Part shown: in pieces, positions 25,951 to 36,112 of the stretch
Position numbering within the stretch: position 1 is the stretch's first letter
Layout of the letters: the number at the start of each line of letters is the position of its first letter
Assembly: GCF_950023065.1 (NCBI RefSeq)
Contig: NC_088678.1
Coordinates: 59,984,460-60,048,459, forward strand
Source: Planococcus citri
Lineage: Eukaryota > Arthropoda > Insecta > Hemiptera > Pseudococcidae
DNA: 64,000 bases
Reading direction: 5' to 3'
The notes under the pieces: model-generated
Databases searched by the model: none
Told to the model about the DNA's origin: nothing
Seen by the model: only the letters and a program-made list of their open reading frames with translations
Made by a program: the position numbers and the translations under genes

Positions 25951-27710
25951 CAGCATAAAATGACCCCTGCCTCTAGCATTGTAGCTGTACATAGCACGGT
26001 GACCAACCAACAGGTAACAGGTAATAACATCACCTCGAAAATTATTCCAAATTCCTCCTCAATTCTAATTTTTTGTTTAGAACTCGCTAATAAAAAATTT
26101 AAACATAACATCTCATTCTCTTTTCTCAACAACACTTCATCAGCTCACAAGGAAAAATTTTCACATCATAAAAAAATTAAAATGGAATACAGTCAGAAGT
26201 CGTAGGGTTCTTTATCTCAAAAGATTTCAAAATTTTTGGAATTTTGAGGCTTTAAAAAGTTCTACAAAAAATTTTAATTTTTGGAAATGTTTGACAAAAA
26301 ACCAAATTCTCATGTTTCTGCATCAGGAAAATTTTCCAGAAAGCTATTAAAAAGTAAAAAACTCACAAGTTGAAATTTCATTTTGGAATTTGAAGATGGT
26401 AAATGGTAAGTATACTTACCAATGTTACCAATAAGTTAAATGTAAAAACTGAAAAAACCACCATAATTGATGAAATCTTTGATTTTTGAAAAAGGGCTGA
26501 ATCAAATTTTTTGAACATTAATTCGTGATACGTGATTCGAATAATATTTTTCGATGATTTTAGCTACCGGTAATCCTGTTTTTTTTGTACTTACTTCAAA
26601 TGAGATTTCAGGAAATTAATTCAGAAACACCTCCAACTTTATCAGCAGTTTAACCAAGTTCCATTGAAAATCTCCATAGGACAATATGAAAGTGTCGGTA
26701 TAGCCCTATTTACGTACATTTTCTGTTGAAAGCTTTATTTTTGAAAATCCCTCATACATTGTTCTATATAGGTACGATTGGAGATTCCACAGAAATAGGT
26801 ACACAGAAGGAGATGACTTGAAGAAAGATCGATAAAATATCCATCAAAAGTTAATTTCTAAATTTTCCAAGTTTAATTTATATACCTGAATGCAGACTGG
26901 TGTAAGCAATTCTCAGCACATTCGTGATCAAAATTTCCTATTCATCTGGCCACGTCGCACAGTATAAACTTCTCTCCGCCCTTTCTAGCCTCTTGCGGAG
27001 TGTAAATTCGCCATTTTTAATGGACGCGCTGTTAATGCGACACGTTCGGCATTTTAATTTGGTTATTCTTCGCCTTGTACCTCCAGTCGTCTCACATGTT
27101 AAACGATAGAAAAATATATGAAAAAAAAGTAGTCAGTTCGGATTGGAATACCTATTACCTCTAAGTACAACGTATTGCCAGTGTGGCTATGCCTGTAATA
27201 ATACCTACCTAGCATGGGGCAAGGCATCAATATGTATATGCGCGCGAAACAATAGCCAACTGCAGATTGATACGATTAGTGTTGTACATAGTATTGTGTA
27301 TACTTATACTTATCACCTCATTAATGCTTTGTATATCTGATTGTACGGCGTAAAAACAAAGCGCAAGAAGCGTTTACAGATACAGAGAGAGGCACACGTG
27401 TATGTGTGTGGTTCACCCTATCACCATCGTGCCAAGGCACAGTGGAAGTGATCTCGAGGCGTAATTCTGTGCACAGTAGCCGCCATCATACATATATAGC
27501 ATTCATATAAACGGAAGAAGAAGTACTTACTTAAAACGGAGGAAAAAAAACTGGATATAATTTTTTTTTTCATCTAACTCAAATGGTAAGTATTATCTGT
27601 AGCCGAAATCTTTTATTTATATATGCAATTTCAAAGAGCCATCTTTACCGGGAGATCGCTAATAAATGACTATTATCGGTTCAATATACGTTGAACAAAT
27701 TGAATGTGTA
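25951..27710. other. No supportable gene
   Basis: The first 250 bases may be the 3' flank of the LINE remnant. Short CAAATGGTAAGTAT-like words occur near 26400 and 27580 (also near 11675); an ATG directly followed by a donor-like GTAAGT is probably chance. The part at 27360-27560 has promoter-like TATA-rich words but no defined start. Confidence 0.35.
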
Positions 27711-27790
27711 ACCACCTAAGAGACTCGAACACGCGGTCACTGTACTTCTATTGTAAGTCGTGCTCTTATCGTTGAACTTATTACGGCGGC
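27711..27790 (-). tRNA. Degenerate tRNA-like sequence (tRNA pseudogene or SINE head)
   Basis: On the minus strand 27790-27785 (GCCGCC) can pair with 27716-27711 (GGTGGT), allowing G-T pairs. An A-box-like AAGTTCAACGATAAGAGC is followed by ACTT-ACAATAG-AAGT, a 7-base loop whose middle would be AAT. A perfect B box, GTTCGAGTC, comes next. The T stem is badly paired and the D arm is long, so it is probably not a working tRNA. Confidence 0.33.
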
Positions 27791-28160
27791 TTATTCGAAG
27801 ATTAGCGAGAAAAATGCCTTATGGATGCGAGATTATGCCTACCTAAGGTATAATGATTGCAATGTAGTTCATGATTTTTCGCCGCTGAATTATACTGCGC
27901 AGCTGGAATATACGTAGCAGATCTGTGGTTTGATTGTATTGCGTTTTTTAATGTGGTTTTTCCAGATTCACTGCAGTCAGCATAAAATGTACGTGGAGAT
28001 TGGATTATGGTACTCTTGTATTATTCGTGCAAATACAGGGTGCTTTTGATGATTAGAGTAGATAATGAATCATTTTTGTCCTCGTATATTGAAGGACTAC
28101 AGGCATGGGTAGCTGGCTAGCAATTGGATGACAACTTGAAGTAGAGGTGTAGGTTCATCA

Positions 28161-28290
28161 TCAGCTCTTGAATTTTTCGAGAAAATGGGAATGAATCCAC
28201 TCCGTGTCTTCTAAATTTATGGGCTCTTTCATCGTGTATTCGTTGAAATCCACAAAATTATCTCGAGTCACCAATATAATTGAGTGTGTT
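28161..28290 (-). other. Tango2: TANGO2 terminal coding exon 5
   Basis: Begins after TTTTTGTAG| and ends at TGA (28163-28161). It completes Arg244, then gives T-H-S-I-I-L-V and a basic C-terminus around W-I-H-S-H-F-L-E-K-F. A possible ATTAAA polyadenylation signal lies about 210 bases further on, at 27952-27947 on the minus strand; this part is a guess. Confidence 0.92.
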
Positions 28291-31200
28291 CTACAAAAAT
28301 ACGAATTATGATATTGGCATTCATTTTTTTATGAAGAGAAAAATAATCACAAAGGTCACGTCTGTTTACCTGGTTCCTAGCCCACCTTCTGGAAAAGAAA
28401 CGAAAATTGAGCTGAGGTTCTCCATGAACTCACTCTGATTATTAGTGAATAGTTGAGTTGATTCGGATAACACTTCATCAGGATAATGTCTAGAATTATT
28501 TGAAACATTAACCAAATGTAGTTAGGTACAATACTAGTATATTTTACCTTTACAAAAAAAATTCTGCTCAAAAACGCAAGTGAACGCACCCTTTTGGAGA
28601 TTTCAGCAAATGTAAAAGATGATTCAGCAATAAATCACGTTGCTCGATGCGATTATACCGATTAACTATTTCTTCGAATTTTTTTTTACCCCATTTCACC
28701 TTCTCATAAGGTAATTCGGAGCTATTGCTGTAACCATGGTATCCTGTTCGTAATTTATTTAAATCGCCCGGCTTCTTGTTGCTCAGATTGGTCAAAATAT
28801 AAGCCTCAATATCATCACAACTGCAAAAAAAAAAAAATGTAAAATATACCTACCTACAAATGGACTTGCCGATAAAACTTTAAGGAACTTAACGAACAAG
28901 GGAAGTATTCCAATCAATGGGAAATTGTTTGGATCGGACAAAGGACAACTGAAAGAGCAGTTTTCAAATGCTGAATTCAATTATTGAATTTTTTGACAAA
29001 TTTTTCAAGATTTAAAGGCCAAATATTTGTTAGTTTGTTCATGAAAAATCAAAATTTTGTGAAATTGCGGTAGACAATAATGAAATCTACTTAGTTTAAG
29101 CCCCATTTTTGATTTTCTTAATCAATTTGTTAGCGGATTCGAACGTTCTGTAGCCTACAAAGAACTTCTATATAAATATTCCAGTGTTGGAAAAAATATC
29201 GTCTAAAAAGGGTGAAAATAAAATCGGCACCTACGAACTAGATTTTATCGTAGATTTGTGGGATTTTTTGAGTGATTCGGGCAACTTTTCAAAATTCGTT
29301 TCCAACGGGTCAATTTAAGGGGGGAAGAAAATTCCTCGTTCACGGAAACGTAAATTTTTTCAAAACTGTAAAATTTAAAAATCCGCTAGAGACTTTGAGA
29401 CAGCCTGAAACTATCATAAATAGATTCGAAAGGTTAGAGAAATGATATGAACAAAATTTGGTTTTTTCGTACTAGAGAATGTTTTTTTCATTTTTCCCAA
29501 CATGATGATCGCTGAAGAAAATTTTTAAATTGAACTGGCAGAAATGTATTTTGAAAAATTGGGCATGAATTGATCGAAAGGGTTACAAAGGTGGTCCAAG
29601 CTTATATCTGATCAATCTTATCGATCATTTTATGACAATTTTACCCCGTAAAGAAAAATTAAAAACATGCTAGGGGCTTCAAAAGGGCTTGAAACTTCCA
29701 GCAATTGGTTCGTGAGGTAAAAAATATGTAAAATACACACCAGAATTCAGCTACCTGCGTATTTCAACTTACTTAGCTAATCTAATTTCCACAATTAAAT
29801 GCTCCTCACGAAAAACTGAAAAATTAGATTTAGCGTTTGAAATTTGTTCTCGAGGTGAATTTTTTTCTAGTTTTTCTTCATGCAATAAAAAAATTATTGT
29901 AAAATAAACGTTACAAATATCAGTGTTTTTAACAATATTGATCACTCCTTCAACCGAGGTGATTTTTTGCCTGAACAAGGGAGAAAATCTATCTACCTAT
30001 ACGTAATAATTCTTGAGCTTGATTCGAGTAATTTTTGAAAGAATAAGTACCTATAGCTACCTACCTACCAAAACAATGAAAATAATTCATGAAAAAACTT
30101 CAAAAATGATAGGTAAGACTTCGTAAACCAAAAAAAGTCATCAGAAGACCATTTTTCTTCAATTTCTATTTTTTAAGTGATTCAAAATGGAAGAAAAGTG
30201 AAAGATTACTTTAAATGGTTTTGTGAAGTTGAAAATGACTAACTTATGTTCCTTAAATTTTTGATTTTTTCATGAATGATTTCTTTTTAAAAATTTTACT
30301 CTCAAGCACTTTTAGATATTATGAATAGTAACTGCAGAAGATCTCATTAGATTTTTTATGTTGAAATTAAAACAATTTTTAAACATATTTTTCTCAGGAA
30401 CTTGATAATAACTCTACCAAAAAAAAAATTAATCTAATCAGGTCTGAACAGACCAAATCCCATCAAAATTTACCAAAAATTGTCGATCAAATTAGGCTAG
30501 GTGTTATCAGATCAAATTGTACGCAGGAAATGTTCGGATACAATGTGATCTTGAATTAATCAGATGCAATCATTTTCCACTGGACCAACTTTTTCAAATT
30601 CAACTTGCAAAATAGTGCTAGTAGAACTGAACGGTTCATACGAGTAAAAAGAGACCTACCTAAATTTTATTTTAGTAGTTTTTGATCATTAAAAACATAG
30701 GTACCTACCTACTTATTTAGAAAATCTCAAAGAGCAATTTTTGAAAATTAAAAAAAAATAATAAAATGAAAATAAAAGAAATCGAAATTTCAGAACCATT
30801 GAAAGCAACTTTTCACCCCCCCCTCCCCCAATCCAATTCCCCATAGTTAGGGTAATCAAATTGGTTTCAATGAGTTCCAAAACCGCAGAAAACTGAACTT
30901 GCCTCTCCAGGAGCATATTAAAATGAAAAAAAGATAATCCCAATCAATCGATATCTTCCGATCACGCCAGAGCCTCGAATTTGTCAAAAACTGGCTAAAA
31001 TCAAAATCAATTTTTTTTAAAATTGTAAAGATGACCAAAAACGGCTCAAATAAATTTCAGTGCATTTTTATTAGCTTATGTAGACCAAAAGTAATAATTG
31101 TTTTGGACAAGCATAATTATTAGTACAAAATTTTTCAAAAAAATCATAATTTCTGGTGTAAATAAAGAAGATACTAACTAGTCAGTAATTAAAAGTGATT

Positions 31201-31778
31201 GAAATAGGTGCTTACATAAAATCAAACATCAGCAAATGAAATGCATTGTATTCCCGTTGTTCGCTCTTCAATTTTTGACCGAACTCTCTTGATTTCAAGT
31301 CTCCACTGAGAAAATCATCGACTAAAACACCTCTACTAGTAGCACCAGGAGTGTTGGGTATTCGATCATCTATGATATTTAACAAAATACCAATTCTTCC
31401 TTTTTTCGACAATGCTAACCAGGTACCTTTCGAATGGGATGCCAAGTCACGACCTACAATTTTTGAAAAATTCTAAATGAGAATAAGCTACCAATCTGTC
31501 AAGTATTAGGTATAAGTATCAATCATATACAAGCAAAGTACTTTTAGCATAGATCCAGAATTTTTCAAAGGGTTTACCTACTCAAATCTTGAGTATAATT
31601 TTAAATTAGGTAGTACCAAAAAATTTACATTATTACCTCCAATTATTGATTGATTCTCTTCCCAGCAGTGAGCCGGGGCAGCTTCACGAGAATAAAATTC
31701 ATCACGATTAGCAATTATTATTAATTTATATTCGTCCTTTGAAGCTTGAGGGTTCAAATAAAAAAATGTAATGCACAT
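28161..31778 (-). CDS. Tango2: TANGO2 homologue (NRDE/Ntn-like family), complete, five exons
   Basis: The coding sequence joins minus-strand segments 31778-31637, 31453-31216, 28820-28590, 28489-28370 and 28290-28161. This totals 861 bases, or 286 codons plus TGA, close to the usual 275-285 residues. Every junction has GT and AG and every phase matches. The protein begins MCITFF and carries the family's N-R-D-E signature at residues 24-27. G-T-W lies in exon 2, a Y-x-x-Y-S-N-S turn and E-K-V in exon 3, and G-T-R-T at about 242-245. The penultimate Cys2 is the conserved candidate nucleophile of this Ntn-hydrolase-like fold. A TGA stop lies in frame just before the ATG, which fixes the start. 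Family knowledge: TANGO2 is linked to Golgi organisation in flies, to mitochondrial lipid/CoA metabolism in humans, and to haem trafficking in worms (HRG-9). Its biochemical reaction is not settled. Intron 2 (about 2.4 kb) holds diverged repeats. I am very sure of the identity and fairly sure of all boundaries. Confidence 0.95.
28370..28489 (-). other. Tango2: TANGO2 exon 4
   Basis: A 120-base exon between the acceptor TTCTAG| and the donor ACCAG|GTAAAC. It encodes H-Y-P-D-E-V-L, then N-L-S-S-I-F-V and G-L-G-T-R. P-D-E and the S-S-I-F-V strand are typical of the C-terminal third of the family. Phase 2 in gives phase 2 out, consistent with both neighbours. Intron 3 is 100 bp and intron 4 is 79 bp. 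Confidence 0.92.
28590..28820 (-). other. Tango2: TANGO2 exon 3
   Basis: The acceptor is a T-rich tract ending TTTTGCAG| at 28821 and the donor is AAAGG|GTGCGT at 28589. The first base completes the codon split at the end of exon 2, and the exon ends in phase 2. It encodes the Y-I-L-T-N-L-S-N strand, then G-Y-H-G-Y-S-N-S and the E-K-V-K-W-G-K-K-x-F helix. The residue spacing across the exon 2/3 junction matches fly TANGO2, so no exon is missing from the long intron. Confidence 0.92.
28821..31215 (-). other. TANGO2 intron 2 with diverged repeat remnants
   Basis: About 2.4 kb of AT-rich sequence between exons 2 and 3. A part near 29300-29720 resembles the dispersed family seen at 6840-7010 and, more distantly, the arms of the 44-kb foldback element (shared wording such as 'GATCG-AAG...TACAAAGGTGG'). 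A 42-base exon-like piece at about 29779-29821 has an acceptor and a donor but is not needed for the protein. No gene is supported inside the intron. Confidence 0.6.
31216..31453 (-). other. Tango2: TANGO2 exon 2
   Basis: Bounded by the acceptor ATTGTAG| at 31454 and the donor TTTTAT|GTAAGC at 31215. Its 238 bases complete Gly48, add 78 codons and leave two bases (phase 2). It encodes the G-R-D-L ... G-T-W-L-A segment and the 'R-G-x-L-V-x-D-F' and 'Y-N-A-F-H-L' stretches that align with insect TANGO2. Intron 1 is only 183 bp. Confidence 0.93.
31637..31778 (-). other. Tango2: TANGO2 exon 1 (coding part)
   Basis: Coding bases from the ATG at 31778-31776 to the donor GGAG|GTAATA at 31636. The exon encodes residues 1-47 and one base of a glycine codon (phase 1). 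It holds the MC start and the NRDE motif that names the family. The base at -3 is A, and a TGA lies in frame two codons upstream. The 5' untranslated part and transcription start were not located. Confidence 0.93.
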
Positions 31779-32530
31779 ATTTCACGGTTAAATTGAGTAT
31801 CTTGAATTGCAAAACCAGGTAGGTACCGATCTTCATTCACTGACTGTAGAACAGCGTATGGACAAGATATCCGCCAAGTGCAGATGCATTTGACTCGAAA
31901 TCTATTCGAATCTCTCAATAAATACGTAATGCTATTTGTACTTATCGAGAATTCTCAAGTATGTGATGATTTGTAAATTCCAAACCGCTATAAACTTCAA
32001 AGCTATATTTTTTAATTAACACGCCGAAGCTTAGGTACCTAAAATGAATCAATTGCCACTTGAGCGCAATACCTACGTCATCTTAAGATAGGATGTCACT
32101 AACGTCACAAAATCTTATCTCCTGTTGTAATTCGAATTAGTTACTATTAGTTATCTTCAAGAGTTGCATAATTTTTATTGAGGAATTTTTTTCACGTGTT
32201 TAAATTTCTCCGAACAACTAAAAAATCCGTTAAACTTTGCAAAAAAAAAATTCAAGCGTTGTTTACTTTTTTAAAGGCTTTTATAGGTAACGATTAAACT
32301 GTTTGCTGATTTTATTACAAATCATACGTCAAGTTAATGTTCCCATAAAGAATTGCTTAAATTTTCCAAATGCATGAAGTGAGGTTGTAAACTGCAGCAT
32401 GTTTACCTAAACACAAATTGAAGATCAGTTTATTAATTTTACGATAAAGAGGGATTCAATCCATTAGAAATTATCTAAGCTGATAGGTTCTTTCATGGTG
32501 TAAGTACTTAAGTATTATAACCCACAATTT
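31779..32530. other. Upstream flank of TANGO2
   Basis: It must contain the 5' untranslated region and promoter of TANGO2 unless an upstream non-coding exon lies further away. I see no clear TATA box or initiator that I would defend, and no other gene. Confidence 0.4.
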
Positions 32531-32777
32531 CACCGTTTTCAGCCATCCAGCGCGATTTTCAATTTCTCCGAAATTTCAAACTTGCTCTCGAAGAGGTACT
32601 AAATAATTTATTTTGACAGTTTTTCATTTGCACGAATCGCTGGATCCAGTCCAGAACCAACCCACTGAGTGCAAATCTCGTCGTTTCAAGACATTTTGGA
32701 GTCTCCGGCGCAATTTTTGATATTCTATAAAACAAATTGAAAATCGCACTGGAAGCTCAGAATGGCTAGAACCGGTG
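32531..32777. mobile_element. Foldback MITE-like element
   Basis: The left end CACCGTTTTCAGCCATCC and the complement of the right end, CACCGGTTCTAGCCATTC, match. After a 10-base gap both arms share GCGATTTTCAATTT. The 247-bp length and lack of a transposase fit a MITE. No target duplication was confirmed. The minus-strand frame across it looks partly coding but is explained by the inverted arms. Confidence 0.5.
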
Positions 32778-35472
32778 ACATTTGCATTTGAAGGGTTGAT
32801 ATTAGTTTCAGGACTTATTTGATCATCTTTACTGATCATGTACTTACCTAATTTTTTTTTCAAGCATAAATTAGGTACCTACAGAAAATGCAGGCCAATT
32901 TTGAATTTTCAAACATTCGACAGTAAAAATCGAAAAATGAATTTGAGCACCTGAAATTTTGGTAATGGAGGTTTGATCATGCTCTTTTCAAAAATCGTGG
33001 TTCTGTTCAAATCGGACGAAGTCATCTGAGAGGTCCCCTTGTGAGTGAATTTCTACTCAAAATGAAGGTCTCCGCTAAATTTGGTCAAAGTCCACTGACT
33101 TATATTTAAAATTTTTTTTTATTAGCATCAAGTCATTTTACCGACTTTTCAAGAAAAGTCAGGTATTTTTTAAATTGAAAATAATTTTAAACAATTTTTT
33201 TTTTAGATTTAGATGCCTTTTTTTGAACTTTTTTTTCAACTTCTGTGAACTAATAATTTCAATAACTAAGTATCTCGTGATTTGTTTATTAACCGTATGG
33301 AGAGGAGGGGGAAGACAAGAGACTAGAATAAACAGAAAATTAAACCTCGGTAGTTAAAAGCTAAATTAAAATTGAACTTTAAAGAAAAAAGCTTAATTTT
33401 TCACTAGGTACTTCAAAATGGGATCTTATTAACATCTCATGAGAGCTCGGCATAGTTCACAATTTAAGTCAACATACAAAAAGTTGTTGATGAAGAGTTC
33501 TTTATGGGGGAAAAAACCGAATCCATCGTGTGAATCGTTCTGAAAAATCCAATTGAATAAGCAAGCTTCTAAAAATTTTCTTCTCTAATCCACTTCTTTC
33601 GTCCGTCTTGATGAAAAATTGCCAAAAAAAGTTTCTCTCACATAATACGTCAATGTAAGTATGTAGATATCTCCGCGATACGTCTATCAGGAACTGAAGT
33701 ATGCAACCTATTCAACTCTTGGGTTTTCAAGTACGAGTAAGTACGTTGCCTTCGCCTTCATCGCATGTACCTCTACCTACCTATGCCTTTTTATTTATTT
33801 TTTCGCCGAACGGCGAACACACGAGATGTACTACTAATTCAAGAAATAATTATCAAAGCGTTCTTTGAACGTTGGTTGCTCGTTGGCTAGCTCTGTGTAC
33901 AAGCGATATGCTTATTGTGTGACTTAACGTCTTGAAGGAGGAAAAGAAGGCTTATTATAAGATTGATATTTCAATACCAGACTGGTCGTTCGCATAGACG
34001 GTGTGTGTTGTAAATCGAGTACCTACTACCTAGCAGCATTTCCATATACGTAACCTCGTGTCTGCCACATACCACATCTTCAGGTCTAATTGAATACGGT
34101 TCGATTTATGTACCGGCATCGGCATCGGCATCGCGCGCCAATGGAAAGCAGAATGATAGAAAGAATCGTCATTATGCAAACAAAACGAAATAGATGAAAA
34201 AAAAAAACCATAAGAATTAAAAACTTTTTAAGTGGCGTACGATTAAGGTTGCTGGAGTTGGAATCTCTATCTGTGTTCCTCTACTTATGGTCGGTAGTAC
34301 ATGTATCTTTGGCTGTACAGAGCCCCGAACCAAGAAGTCAGCATGTGGTCGAGTATTTAGAGGAGGTTTTATAATCTCACGCTGGTACACGCCTCGCTCC
34401 TGCGTTACGCGCATTAAATAATTATTATTACGTCGAAAGACCAGAGCGCAGAGAGCCTGTTGGCTATGGAATGTATACTATGAGTATTGAGTATATGAGC
34501 TGTGCATGTAGAGTAGATGTACGAGGTACTGCACCGGTGACGATGACAAAGACTGTTCGATATCACACCTGGTATTGTAATAACTCGCTGGAGATCTTTA
34601 AACAAGCTCTATCGTTAAATACTCGTGTAAGGGGGGTCTCCTTTAATTACAGAATCCATGTACACTGTACAGAGATGCTGTAGGTAAAAGGTATGTGAGT
34701 ATTCTCATATCACAGGCATGTATCGTGATCGATATCTTGAGAAATCCTAAACATGGGCTGAATCAATTATGATGTGGTTTTGTATACCTACTGTAGAATT
34801 TTATTTATGTATTTTATTTAATGCGAAGAATTTTTCGAAAATTTGCTGAAAATGATGTGAAGGAACTTGAAATGTATTCGAATCATTTTGGAATGTTTTC
34901 TGTTTTGATTCTGACTTGGAGATCACTCCAACCCTCCGCCTCGGAGATGTCTATGTACTAATTGGAAAAAGCATATCAAATCTAAATTCAAAATTTCAAC
35001 TGCCCAAGTTCATTTTTTGATTCTTAGAGAATTTTTTGTACAGGTAATTGAAATTTCTGAAGAAAATTGATTTCACTCTGGAGGCTCAAGCACATTTGGA
35101 GGTTCATACTTATTAGCATCAGCACTAATTTTCAAAATTTTTAATTTTTTTTTTTAGAAGTTGAGGATTGAAGGGGCATTGAGAATAGGTGCGTATCCAA
35201 AAATAAGTCAACATTCATCGAACTCAATACCTAGTTACTTACCCTCGAAAACCTTCCAAGCAACTCGTACCACTCGTCATATTCAATTTTTATTAATTTT
35301 AACCAAGTTTAAAGACACTGGTCGAGAGTTCAGAGTGTTCAGATTGAAAAACAAGTCAATAGGTATTCGTTTTCAGCGCTGTTAAATCTGATAACAACCG
35401 ATATGTCACTCAACGCTTGAAGGCAGTTCGTATGGTAATGTATATCCTAGGGGATGTAAAGTCTGTTCTTAC
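32778..35472. other. Mostly non-coding; includes dispersed repeat copy 2
   Basis: 32940-33110 shares CTGAATTTGGTCAAA-like wording with 62880-62920 and 19925. 33780-34200 is GC-richer with GCATCGGCATCGGCATCG near 34113-34132. No gene is supported. Confidence 0.4.
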
Positions 35473-35524
35473 CTGAGATGGTCGACGTCGATGACGATGA
35501 CATTTCGTAAGCTTTCTTTCCTTC
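35473..35524 (-). CDS. Possible first coding exon of an unidentified gene
   Basis: On the minus strand a T-rich acceptor ending TTTTACAG is followed by 52 bases and the strong donor CTCAG|GTAAGA. An ATG at 35503-35501 opens a frame of ten codons, M-S-S-S-S-T-S-T-I-S plus one base (phase 1). This has the shape of a second transcript exon carrying the start codon of a gene with long introns. The next exon was not found. It cannot run in frame into TANGO2 exon 1, because that exon has a stop directly before its own ATG. TANGO2, about 3.7 kb away on the same strand, could still share a promoter region, or the rest of this gene could lie outside the window. Both the splice sites and the short coding length are only suggestive. 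Confidence 0.45.
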
Positions 35525-36112
35525 CTGTAAAACACAAAACACGTCATAATTATTAGATCTATACGCAAAACCCTTCCATAAGCATAACATTTGAAAAAAT
35601 AGGTACAGTGAAAGTAAATTCAAAAAAATATATAATTATATCTTCATTAAAAATTATGGTAGGTATAGGTAGACGTTACAAATAGACATATTGAAAAACA
35701 ATCTAACACTGCAAACTACGTTATCGAAAAAGCATTCAAAAATTTTCAGCGATTATCAAGTTCAAATATTCATTTTGTTTCTCAAATTCAACCTTTTAGT
35801 GTCACTCTGGTTCCTCACTTTTATCAAAGTTGTCAACTCAGGGTACCTAACCAAAAAACTGAATCTAAAAAATGAATAATATAATATGTATATTCAAACT
35901 CGCTGTTCAAAATTGAAAATCGTCATGCCACCATAACTATGTTTTGAACCCCTTCCCCCCCACATCGAGTAGTAGAATTCGAAAAACAAGCGAATACTCG
36001 AATTCAGCACCCTAAAAAATTTCACAAATGATGCATCATCACACGTAATTTCGAAATTTTGATATTTTTAATCGTGTGTCAAGACTTTAATAGAGCATTG
36101 AAAAAAAAGAAG
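35525..36112. other. Flank of the candidate exon; no gene seen
   Basis: AT-rich sequence. The first 20 bases, read on the minus strand, form the acceptor of the exon candidate at 35473-35524. Nothing else stands out. Confidence 0.4.

Noticed and set aside
29769..29978. Extra TANGO2 exon in intron 2
   Set aside because: The splice-flanked piece is not a multiple of three and the exon 2 to exon 3 join already matches the family without a gap.
31216..35524. Exon 35473-35524 as the true start of TANGO2
   Set aside because: A TGA lies in frame just before the TANGO2 ATG, and the MC start at 31778 is the conserved one.
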